Shown: one piece after another, positions 1 to 6,500 of the stretch
Layout of the letters: every line of letters begins with the position of its first letter
Numbering within the stretch: the stretch's first letter is position 1
DNA from: CAYHZL01 sp964361075
Lineage (GTDB): Bacteria > Bacteroidota > Ignavibacteria > UBA10030 > UBA8401
Reading direction: 5' to 3'
NCBI GenBank assembly: GCA_964361075.1
Contig: CAYHZL010000187.1
Location: forward strand, 1 to 6,639
Length of the DNA: 6,639 bases
The notes under the pieces: model-generated
The model's database searches: none
Told to the model about the DNA's origin: nothing
Seen by the model: the letters and a program-made list of their open reading frames with translations, nothing else
Translations under genes and position numbers: made by a program

Positions 1-14
1 GGTTAGGCTGTAAG

Positions 15-44
15 TCCGCCGGCTTTTTGGCGGAGGGATTTTTT
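15..44 (+). terminator. Possible intrinsic terminator for a plus-strand gene left of the window
   Basis: A perfect 6-bp stem, TCCGCC at 15-20 with GGCGGA at 29-34, encloses an 8-base loop and is followed by GAGGGA-type purines and six T at 39-44. This is the shape of a rho-independent terminator read on the plus strand, which would serve a gene lying off the left edge. The T-run starts four bases after the stem, slightly later than ideal. It could instead be part of a dispersed repeat, because the motif at 55-82 just downstream recurs elsewhere in the window. Confidence 0.45.
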
Positions 45-54
45 GAATCAACAA

Positions 55-82
55 TTTCGCTGTGTAGTTACAAAATTATTTA
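55..82 (+). repeat. Short dispersed motif, second copy at 3082-3110
   Basis: The 28 bases here match 3082-3110 on the same strand with one substitution (T for A at the CTG-T/A-GTAG position) and one missing A in the A-run. The shared core is TTCGCTG, one variable base, then GTAGTTACAAAA and TTATTTA. In the other copy this motif forms the right-hand inverted repeat of a 167-base palindrome-rich block. Here the left portion is a different, shorter sequence and no left-hand partner is visible, so this may be the right end of a related element cut by the window edge, or a solo end. Confidence 0.6.
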
Positions 83-102
83 AAAGTTTGTCGTCTGTAA
101 TT

Positions 103-138
103 AAAAAACCTCTCTGCTAATGTAGAGAGATTTTTTTT
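103..138. terminator. Bidirectional intrinsic terminator after receptor 1
   Basis: Six A (103-108) precede an 8-bp stem, 110-117 with 122-129 including one G-U pair, closed by a TAAT loop. Eight T (131-138) follow. Read on the minus strand the hairpin is followed by a T-run, so it ends the receptor transcript about 70 bases after the stop codon at 210. Read on the plus strand it also ends in a T-run, so it can insulate the receptor genes from plus-strand transcription arriving from the left. Confidence 0.8.
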
Positions 139-209
139 GTCATGTTTTTTCAGGGAGTTATTCTTGTGTGTGTGTCAGTGTAAGCATCGAACAACAATAG
201 TTTTTCTCA

Positions 210-2768
210 TCAAAACTCAAACGCTACGCCGCCAACAGGAAAAAAAGCAAACTGATAGACGGTTTGAATTGTTCCATCGCTGGCATGTTGGTACATCGCA
301 ATATTTTTATGATTGTACACGTTGTTGAGTGAAATAAAAGCAACAACATTATAATGTTCTAAGTGATAGCGACTGATCCACTGAATATCGAGGCGTTGGT
401 AATCCGGATAGCGCACGGAATTGATCGCATCAGAATCACTCCACGCGCCGTCAGCCCAGTACATGCCGCCGATTTGTTGCTGAATTGAACGGACAAATTG
501 CTTCGGTGTGTACGGCTTGCCGCTTGTATAACGGAAACGAAAACTAATTTCCATATCGTTGGAAAATGGCAAGAGCATGGAAGGATATTTAAGATAGAAC
601 GGCGCATCATCCAGCCAGTTGCGAAAATCTTTTACAATTTTCCCGCCGACAAGTGTTACTATCAACGGAAAATCATAATCAGACGGATATGAACCAACAT
701 TACTATTTCGCACAGTGTTGCTGTATCCATCAAATGCAGCTACACGAGGGTCAGTCGTTCGCGTTTGCGAATACGAAAAGCTCAGTGTGCCGTAAAAGTT
801 TTCAACTTGTTTTTGCTGAATAAATAATTCAATTCCTTTTGATGTGCGCTTACCGATACTCAACAATTTATCGGAACGAAATAATTTGTTGGCGGAGTGC
901 ACAAACTCTTCGCTTACAGGCAGGTCATCGTATTCTTTATAGTATCCTTCAAGACTTGCTTTTACTCCATCACCAAGAATATGTTCAACACCGAGAACAA
1001 AATGGCGCGCATGTGCATTCTTTAAACTTTTATTGATGTTTGTGTTCAGTGCGTCGCCGTAGTACGGGTACGGTAATGTTTGATAAAATTCTCCGTACGC
1101 AAAATTTATTTTTGTTGACGGCGGAATGAGTTCATACGAAGCACTAAATCGCGGACTCACGTTCCCTTGTTTTGAATATGTGAAGTAATCATATCGAACA
1201 CCTGCCGTTGTTGTCAGACGCGGAAAGAGTTCAAACTTATCACTGATATATGCGGAAGATTTGCTTTCCTGTCCAAACTTCAAACGAAAATCAACATCGC
1301 CGCGGGTTGCGCTGATCACTGGATCACCGTCAAATTTTCCATCACCATTCACATCGTAGCGAAATACATTTGGCTCATACTTTACATTGTTGCCAAATGT
1401 CTGCGTCGTTCCCCATGATACCCCAGCAGAAATTTCGTTCTTTGGAAAAAGGTGATGCACTATTTCATACTTCGTTTGAAGATATTGTTCGTTAGAATGA
1501 TTACCAAAAACATTACGCGTGTTGACTAATTGCTTACTGATAACTTTTCCATTGCTATCATAGTGACGCGCTGTAAAATCATCAAGCACATCAACACTGT
1601 AATAGTTTCCATAACCGGAAAGCGTGAGCACAGAAAATCCATTGTTCCACAAACTTTTTAAACTTACACCCGCAGCGTACTGATGACTTTTTACATCAAC
1701 ACGTTGAACACTCGATGAGTCAAAGCGATTCTTTTTTTGATCGTTCAATTCATCCGGATCACCTTTTAAATATATTTTGTCATCGCCGTAAATTCCGTTT
1801 ACTAATAATTTTTGTGTCGATGAAAGATCGTACACAACTTTAAATTGTGTGTCCCAGTATTTTGGAATAGCCGTTAAACCGAGCGAAGAAATTCCGGTAA
1901 CCTTGTCGAGTGTTTCCAATAAACTTTGTCGTGCGGAAAAAATCCACGATCCTTTGCCGTCGTTTATTTTTCCTTCCATCAATGTGCCGACTCCCGCCAT
2001 ATGAAGACCAGTGTTCGATGCAAAATTTTGCTGACGATCGCCTTCACGCAGCGTTACATCCATCACCGAAGATAATTTATCGCCATACATTGCAGGAAAT
2101 CCGCCGGTGGAAAAACGGATATCTTCAATCATATCCACATTTACCATGTTAATAGGTCCGCCGGAATTAAATTGATTTGGATAATGATTGGTGGATGGAA
2201 TTTCCACATAATCCATGACCGTAAGATTTTCAAATGGTTCGCCGCCACGCACAATAAGTTCGTTGCTTTGGTCGTTACTGTTTGCAACACCGGGTAAATT
2301 TTGAACTACACGCTGCATATCTTGCGCCGCACCGGGCGAGCGATTTACTTCCGCACCATTTAATCCTATTGTTGAAACAGGGCTGATGGATGTTGCATTG
2401 CTGAAATAATCTGCGGTAACTTCTACAGCTCCAACACGTACCGCTTCCTCTTGCATTTTTATTTTTACTTTTGCGCTGCGTCCTGTAGAAACAACAACGT
2501 TCGTGTACACCAACGCTTTATAGCCAATGATTGAAGCACGAAGGCTGTACTCACCGACCGGTAAATTTTTAATAATGAAATTTCCTTCGGTATCAGTTGT
2601 AACACCAACCGTCGGTTTTTCAACAACAATGATGTTTGCGCCAATAAGCGGCTGCTGTGTTGCTCCGTCAATCACTTGACCGGCAATAGAACCAAGCTTA
2701 TCTTTTTCTTCAATAGCGCCCAACGCTGAGGAAAAGCAAACTAAAAGCAGAACAATAATATTTTTCAT
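210..2768 (-). CDS. TonB-dependent outer-membrane receptor with carboxypeptidase-regulatory-like domain (receptor 1)
   Basis: An 852-residue outer-membrane active transporter, expected to take up a substrate with TonB-ExbB-ExbD energy. The signal peptide is residues 1-18 (hydrophobic IIVLLLV, then ALGA). A CarboxypepD_reg-like beta-sandwich follows at about 27-105 (QVIDGATQQPLIGANI, then TDTEGNF and NLPVGEYSL), then a plug at about 112-245 with RSPGA, LPGVA, IVRGG at 172-176 and GGFPAMYGDK. The 22-stranded-type barrel occupies the rest, with SGKP at 749-752, RYPDYQRLD at 786-794 and a C-terminal Phe, the usual signal for BAM insertion. A likely TonB-box region is VEVTAD (115-120). The reading frame stays open to 2855, but the start at 2768 is preferred because it gives a clean signal peptide and has TAGGAA seven bases upstream. 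An EF-hand-like loop DVNGDGKFDGD lies at residues 472-482 in the barrel. No SusD partner is adjacent. Family is secure; substrate is unknown. Confidence 0.95.
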   Translation of the reverse strand: MKNIIVLLLVCFSSALGAIEEKDKLGSIAGQVIDGATQQPLIGANIIVVEKPTVGVTTDTEGNFIIKNLPVGEYSLRASIIGYKALVYTNVVVSTGRSAKVKIKMQEEAVRVGAVEVTADYFSNATSISPVSTIGLNGAEVNRSPGAAQDMQRVVQNLPGVANSNDQSNELIVRGGEPFENLTVMDYVEIPSTNHYPNQFNSGGPINMVNVDMIEDIRFSTGGFPAMYGDKLSSVMDVTLREGDRQQNFASNTGLHMAGVGTLMEGKINDGKGSWIFSARQSLLETLDKVTGISSLGLTAIPKYWDTQFKVVYDLSSTQKLLVNGIYGDDKIYLKGDPDELNDQKKNRFDSSSVQRVDVKSHQYAAGVSLKSLWNNGFSVLTLSGYGNYYSVDVLDDFTARHYDSNGKVISKQLVNTRNVFGNHSNEQYLQTKYEIVHHLFPKNEISAGVSWGTTQTFGNNVKYEPNVFRYDVNGDGKFDGDPVISATRGDVDFRLKFGQESKSSAYISDKFELFPRLTTTAGVRYDYFTYSKQGNVSPRFSASYELIPPSTKINFAYGEFYQTLPYPYYGDALNTNINKSLKNAHARHFVLGVEHILGDGVKASLEGYYKEYDDLPVSEEFVHSANKLFRSDKLLSIGKRTSKGIELFIQQKQVENFYGTLSFSYSQTRTTDPRVAAFDGYSNTVRNSNVGSYPSDYDFPLIVTLVGGKIVKDFRNWLDDAPFYLKYPSMLLPFSNDMEISFRFRYTSGKPYTPKQFVRSIQQQIGGMYWADGAWSDSDAINSVRYPDYQRLDIQWISRYHLEHYNVVAFISLNNVYNHKNIAMYQHASDGTIQTVYQFAFFPVGGVAFEF

Positions 2769-2775
2769 GATAATT

Positions 2776-2780
2776 TTCCT
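2776..2780 (-). promoter_or_regulatory. Ribosome binding site deciding the receptor 1 start
   Basis: AGGAA on the minus strand lies seven bases before the ATG at 2768. The longer in-frame ATG at 2855 would add 29 residues containing charged and aromatic residues ahead of the signal peptide, so the internal start is the better call. Confidence 0.7.
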
Positions 2781-2891
2781 ACGATGTGAAACTACAATAA
2801 AAATGTACACAAAAATTCTTACGAAAAAAATTTCACCATGTTGCAACGATAACATATATTTACTTCAGATTATTTTTATACCATGTCACCT

Positions 2892-2917
2892 CGTTCCCAA
2901 CGTCCTCGTTGGGAACG
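2892..2917. repeat. Perfect 11-bp hairpin repeat (CGTTCCCAACG type)
   Basis: CGTTCCCAACG (2892-2902) pairs perfectly with CGTTGGGAACG (2907-2917) across a TCCT loop. It is GC-rich in an otherwise AT-rich leader and lacks a T-run on either side, so it is not an ordinary terminator. From memory, hairpins with this wording recur between genes in many bacterial genomes; no search was run. It would be transcribed in the 5' leader of receptor 1 or at the 3' end of a read-through transcript from receptor 2. Confidence 0.75.
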
Positions 2918-2933
2918 CATTCTCTGTGTTAAA

Positions 2934-3100
2934 TTGTAACTACTCAGTGTGGCAAATTATAAATTTGTTCGCCGCGGCGAATCACCCCCTCTTTGCTTCT
3001 CCCCCTTTCAGTGGGAGAAAATTCCCTCCCCTAAAAGGGGAGGGATAAAGGTCCGAAGGACTCCTTCGGAGGTGGGGTTGTTTTCGCTGAGTAGTTACAA
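2934..3100. repeat. 167-base MITE-like block with 14-bp terminal inverted repeats and nested palindromes
   Basis: TTGTAACTACTCAG (2934-2947) is the exact reverse complement of 3087-3100. Between these ends lie four further perfect palindromes: TTCGCCG/CGGCGAA (2968-2981); TTCTCCC (2997-3003) with GGGAGAA (3013-3019); TCCCTCCCCT (3023-3032) with AGGGGAGGGA (3036-3045) around AAA; and TCCGAAGGA (3052-3060) with TCCTTCGGA (3062-3070). The block is much richer in GC than the flanking DNA and has no coding capacity of its own. It starts 10 bases after the receptor 2 stop codon, so its stems may act as 3'-end structures or weak terminators for that transcript. No clear target-site duplication is visible beyond AAA. 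A non-autonomous mobile element or intergenic repeat family is the likely class; this rests on structure only. Confidence 0.65.
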
Positions 3101-3110
3101 AAATTATTTA

Positions 3111-5537
3111 TTAGAATTCCAGTTTCATTCCGAAAGACGGAATCATTTTAAACCCTTTGCTCTCTGATTGTCCGCTCGTTTCAATAAATCGTTCTTCGTT
3201 CACATTCAAACGATCATACATATTCAAAATATCAAGGAATGCAACAAGTGCAAGGTTGCCAAATTGTTTGCGATAATCTACACGAATGTTCCATGTGTGA
3301 AACGCCGGCAAACGATCTGTGTTATTGCTGGTAATTTCTTTTGAATATCGCATCATCGCCGGATTATTAAATACATTTGCATGAATGATGTACGAATCTT
3401 TTGGACGACCGGTGGCATATTTCCATTTTGTGGAGAACGACCATTCTTTATTTAATTCATAACCCAAAAGAATATTGAAAATGTGCGGTTGACTAAAATC
3501 GGAATTGTATTCTCCTGTTCCGTCGCGATCATCTCTTTTGCTGATCGAATACGAATAATTCACCTGACCGTACCATCGATCAACAAATTTTTTCACAAGA
3601 CCAAAATCAACTCCACGCGCATAGCCTGTTCCAACATTTTTTCTTAAGTTGGATGTGCGATCGGTTTTTACATTCAGATCTTTTAAATCTTTCTGATAAA
3701 TTTCTGTTGTGAGTTTTACATCATCAGTGAGATATGTCGTCATTCCGGCAATGTAATGGATGGCGCGTTCGCTGCGTAATTCTGCATTCCGAACATCAAA
3801 CGAAATGGTTCGCAATTCCACCGGCTGATAATACACTCCTGTTGCCGCGCTCAGTTTCGTTCGTTCGCTTATTTGGTAACTTGTGCTGAAACGTGGCGAC
3901 ACATAACTATTTTTGTTGAATCCGTTGTATTCATACCGAGCACTCGGAACGATTTTCAAAACCTCTGTCGGAGAATAAGCGTATTCAACAAATGCTGCCG
4001 CGTTTGATTTTGAAGATTTCGCCGAACTATTCATAAATGCAGGATCGAGAATAATATAATTTTTTGTCGGATCGGAGCGATAATCATTCGCATCGAAAAC
4101 GAATAACGTGTCTGCATCAACTTCCTTTGCCGTATAATCAAACGCAATTCTGTTGACTTGAATGCCTGATGTAATTGTTGAAACAGAAGTAGGATTTATT
4201 GTAAACTGCGATTTTACTCCAACTTCATCCTCGCTGCTTTTATACACATAATAATCTTTTCTCACCAATGCTTCTTCTTTTGACGGAATTTTTCCATTGG
4301 TCGGATAAACGTACGAATTACTTCTTTGGAATTCAGCAGTGTTGCCGCGATAGTAGAATGTATTTTCCAAAACACTTATCGCGCTTGTTAAGAATCTCCA
4401 ATTTGCTCCGAGTAAATATTTTGTGTCGTCACTTCGATATAGTTGGTTATCATAATTTTGATTTTTGATTTCGTACACATTATCAATTGTGCGTTCAGCA
4501 AATTCCGGCGCGTAAATTCCAAGAATTGATATTGTATGCTGCGGATTTATCTCCGTAGTTGTTTTCATGATGACATCGGTAAACTTAGGATACCCGAGAT
4601 CTTTTTGTCCCATCATTCCAAGCACTGTTGTAAAATCCTGATGACGAGCGGAAAACAACACCGATGTTTTATCATGAAGATAACTTGGTCCATCGTAATT
4701 CAATTCCCAACCAAGAACGTCGTACGTTCCGTTTATGGTGAAAGATTCTTTGTTTCCTTCTTTAATTTTCAAATCAACAAACGACGCATTCTTTCCTCCG
4801 TACTTTGCAGAAAATCCTCCTGCTTGAAAATTCGCTTCGTCAATCACTCCGGGAGTGAAAATGCTAAACCGTCCGCCTTGTGCTTCCTGCTCTTCGGTTC
4901 CACCATCAAAGTGAGAAACTTTATCGAACGGAATATTATCGACGATAACAATATTATCTCGCGGACTTCCACCGCGTACCGCAAATGCGGAAAACTCTCC
5001 GCCGCTGCTGGCAACTCCGGGCAGCGTTTCGATCGCGCGAAAAATATCTCCCGTTGCTCCCGGTGCGCGTCGGATTTCTTCGCGCGTATAATTAAAATTT
5101 GTTACAGGAGAAACATTGTCGTTGGAAAATAAACTTGCCCGAACTTCTACACCTTCTCCGATTACAGCGGCTTCCATCAATTCAACATCTCTCACCACAG
5201 TAGTTTTATTTCGAATAACCCTGATGTCTGTTTCGATATGCTGAGAAAAACTTATTGAAGAAATTTTTAGTTTGTACATTCCTTCTTCAATATTTTTTAT
5301 TTGATATTTTCCATCCATATCGGTAATTGATCCGATAGCAGCGCCGAGAATTTGGATATTGATATTAGACAGCGGTTGTTTCGTATCTTTATCCAAAACT
5401 TTTCCAACAATGCTGCCTTTTGCAGTTTCCTTATTTGCATCATCCGGCGTTTTTGAAAATATTTGTGCAGTCGTAAGAATAGACAACAACAAAAATATTT
5501 TTGCTGTTGTCCGAATGTGAGTGAGTATTGTTTTCAT
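3111..5537 (-). CDS. TonB-dependent outer-membrane receptor with carboxypeptidase-regulatory-like domain (receptor 2)
   Basis: An 808-residue outer-membrane transporter of the same architecture as receptor 1 but clearly diverged from it. The signal peptide is about 1-28 (core IFLLLSILTTA). The CarboxypepD_reg-like domain is about 42-121 (GKVLDKDTKQPLSNINI, TDMDGKY), the plug about 127-262 (RAPGA at 157-161, LPGVA at 172-176, VRGG at 187-190, GGFSAKYGGK) and the barrel follows, with GRP at 710-712, DRLPAFH at 741-747 and a terminal Phe. The ATG at 5537 has a strong Shine-Dalgarno AAAGGAG (5549-5543) five bases upstream. The plug contains an acidic stretch GGTEEQEAQGG (212-222) that receptor 1 lacks, possibly a substrate-facing loop. 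The gene lies 244 bases downstream of the TetR gene and 342 bases upstream of receptor 1, on the same strand; cotranscription is possible but interrupted by repeats. Substrate unknown. Confidence 0.95.
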   Translation of the reverse strand: MKTILTHIRTTAKIFLLLSILTTAQIFSKTPDDANKETAKGSIVGKVLDKDTKQPLSNINIQILGAAIGSITDMDGKYQIKNIEEGMYKLKISSISFSQHIETDIRVIRNKTTVVRDVELMEAAVIGEGVEVRASLFSNDNVSPVTNFNYTREEIRRAPGATGDIFRAIETLPGVASSGGEFSAFAVRGGSPRDNIVIVDNIPFDKVSHFDGGTEEQEAQGGRFSIFTPGVIDEANFQAGGFSAKYGGKNASFVDLKIKEGNKESFTINGTYDVLGWELNYDGPSYLHDKTSVLFSARHQDFTTVLGMMGQKDLGYPKFTDVIMKTTTEINPQHTISILGIYAPEFAERTIDNVYEIKNQNYDNQLYRSDDTKYLLGANWRFLTSAISVLENTFYYRGNTAEFQRSNSYVYPTNGKIPSKEEALVRKDYYVYKSSEDEVGVKSQFTINPTSVSTITSGIQVNRIAFDYTAKEVDADTLFVFDANDYRSDPTKNYIILDPAFMNSSAKSSKSNAAAFVEYAYSPTEVLKIVPSARYEYNGFNKNSYVSPRFSTSYQISERTKLSAATGVYYQPVELRTISFDVRNAELRSERAIHYIAGMTTYLTDDVKLTTEIYQKDLKDLNVKTDRTSNLRKNVGTGYARGVDFGLVKKFVDRWYGQVNYSYSISKRDDRDGTGEYNSDFSQPHIFNILLGYELNKEWSFSTKWKYATGRPKDSYIIHANVFNNPAMMRYSKEITSNNTDRLPAFHTWNIRVDYRKQFGNLALVAFLDILNMYDRLNVNEERFIETSGQSESKGFKMIPSFGMKLEF

Positions 5538-5562
5538 AACTTCTCCTTTAATTAATAAATGA

Positions 5563-5711
5563 ATGAGTCCACTCTAAAAAGGCGTTTACCGTCATTGCGA
5601 GGAGCGAAGCGACGAAGCAATCTTTTGGAACCAGCTTAAATTCAAGAGATTGCTTCTCTGCGGCGGATCGCAATGACATCACTTAAGAGAACCTTTTTAG
5701 AGCAGACTCAT
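5563..5711. repeat. 149-base palindromic element with near-perfect 20-bp terminal inverted repeats
   Basis: The outer arms 5563-5582 and 5692-5711 are inverted copies agreeing at 18 of 20 positions, with CTCTAAAAAGG and CCTTTTTAGAG perfect. Inside, a second palindrome has GTCATTGCGA (5591-5600) matching TCGCAATGAC (5668-5677) and GAAGCAATCT (5614-5623) matching AGATTGCTTC (5647-5656), with an imperfect GC-rich stretch between. The inner wording (GTCATTGCGAGGAGCGAAGC) is one I recall recurring between genes in many unrelated bacteria; no search was run. ATGAATG occurs directly repeated at 5559-5565 and 5710-5716, overlapping the arm ends, and could be a target duplication, though the region is AT-rich. 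The element ends about 26 bases before the receptor 2 start, so it occupies the place where that gene's promoter or 5' leader would be expected. Confidence 0.75.
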
Positions 5712-5781
5712 GAATGTAAATTAAGTTAAAAATATACATTGGTAATAAACTGAACATCGTTTAGCATATAGGCAAAAAAAA

Positions 5782-6405
5782 TCACACCATTTCTTTATCC
5801 AAAATTTCGCTCATAAGAAAATCAAGCACGCCATCAACCATGTACGGTAGATGCTCTTTCGGAATCATCACCGCACGTTCGCGGATGATGATGGATGCAA
5901 TTCCGTGCATTAAAGACCAACACATGAATGTAGCAATTTCCGGCTGAACCTTTTTCATGTATCCTTGATCAATACAATCTTTCACTATATTAAACAATTC
6001 TTCATACGACTGCTTACCGATGCTCATACTGTCTGCCTCCCAACTAATTCCTTTTTGTGTTGCTTGCATAATGAACATGATGTCGTATAATTCTTGATTT
6101 TCCATAGCAAAATCGATGTAAACTTTGCCGCACGCACGCAATCGTTCAGCCGGATTTTTTACTGTAAGAAGAATTTGCTGACGGCGATACAACTCTGCAA
6201 AACCAACTTCTTGCAAAGCGCAGAGAATATCCAATTTGTCTTTGAAATAAAGATAGACCGTGCCGGGGCTGTATTCAATCTCATCAGCAATACGGCGCAT
6301 GGTTATATTCTCAAATCCTTTATCAACAAAAAGTTTCTTTGCTGCTTTCAGGATCAACTCGCGCATTTCGCGCTTGTCTCTATCTTTTCTTTCTGCTCTT
6401 CCCAT
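5782..6405 (-). CDS. TetR/AcrR-family transcriptional regulator, WHG-type C-terminal domain
   Basis: A 207-residue protein of normal TetR length, a cytoplasmic dimeric DNA-binding regulator that usually represses and is released by a small-molecule ligand. The N-terminal TetR helix-turn-helix is at about 14-60: ILKAAKKLFVDKGFENITM, then RRIADEI, and the recognition helix around SPGTVYLYFKDK (46-57). The C-terminal ligand/dimer part contains CWSLMHG (162-168), with W163, H167 and G168 resembling the WHG-type (TetR_C_33) domain; that subfamily call is from motif only. The start at 6405 is the first ATG after a good promoter and gives the usual short basic leader; no clear Shine-Dalgarno is seen. 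The ATG at residue 14 would begin right at the first helix and is less likely. It is on the same strand as the two receptors and may regulate them or itself. No efflux gene is adjacent. Confidence 0.95.
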   Translation of the reverse strand: MGRAERKDRDKREMRELILKAAKKLFVDKGFENITMRRIADEIEYSPGTVYLYFKDKLDILCALQEVGFAELYRRQQILLTVKNPAERLRACGKVYIDFAMENQELYDIMFIMQATQKGISWEADSMSIGKQSYEELFNIVKDCIDQGYMKKVQPEIATFMCWSLMHGIASIIIRERAVMIPKEHLPYMVDGVLDFLMSEILDKEMV

Positions 6406-6437
6406 AAATATATGAACCGTGATTATTTATTGAACAC

Positions 6438-6466
6438 AGTTTAGTAAAAATAACTTTTAATGTCAA
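6438..6466 (-). promoter_or_regulatory. Sigma70-type promoter of the TetR gene
   Basis: On the minus strand a perfect -35 box TTGACA (6466-6461) is followed after exactly 17 bases by TAAACT (6443-6438), which matches TATAAT at four of six positions. Transcription would begin near 6430, giving a leader of about 25 bases before the ATG at 6405. The spacer contains an AT-rich inverted repeat TAAAA-ATAAC-TTTTA (6445-6459). Two TGAAC direct repeats (6413-6417 and 6431-6435 on the plus strand) lie around and after the start site. Either could be an autoregulatory operator, but neither is a strong palindrome. Confidence 0.65.
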
Positions 6467-6500
6467 GCTATTTTTTAGTTGAACCACATAGGCACATATC

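Larger units (their letters stand above)
2769..3110. other. Gap between receptors: leader plus repeats, no gene
   Basis: This 342-base stretch holds no credible gene. From the right it contains the inverted-repeat-bounded block at 2934-3100, then the perfect hairpin at 2892-2917, then an AT-rich leader (about 2769-2890) in front of receptor 1. The leader has a TATAAA at about 2875-2880 on the minus strand, but no well-placed -35 box accompanies it, so I do not call a promoter. The plus-strand open frames here translate the repeats and are not supported. No cobalamin-riboswitch box is seen. Confidence 0.7.

Noticed and set aside
2769..2855. A 29-residue N-terminal extension of receptor 1
   Set aside because: The extension would put aromatic and charged residues before a clean signal peptide, while the ATG at 2768 has its own ribosome binding site.
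2936..2956. Possible cobalamin-riboswitch box (GCCACACTG on the minus strand)
   Set aside because: The wording has extra bases relative to the usual GCCACTG box, it overlaps the terminal inverted repeat, and no riboswitch architecture surrounds it.
2767..3048. A 93-residue plus-strand open frame between the receptors
   Set aside because: It starts inside the receptor 1 start region and reads through the leader, the hairpin and the repeat block; no domain or coding character is visible.
2892..3100. CRISPR array
   Set aside because: The palindromes differ in sequence and length and have no regular repeat-spacer period.
2949..3167. A 72-residue plus-strand open frame across the repeat block
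   Set aside because: It translates the palindromic repeat and runs into the antisense of receptor 2; it has no supported ribosome site or domain. Frames like this are typical false proteins derived from intergenic repeats.
4536..5132. A 198-residue plus-strand open frame antisense to receptor 2
   Set aside because: It lies wholly inside a well-supported receptor gene on the other strand, and its translation shows no recognisable domain.
5774..5781. T-run on the minus strand right after the TetR stop codon as a terminator
   Set aside because: Eight T are present, but no stem precedes them, so an intrinsic terminator is not supported.
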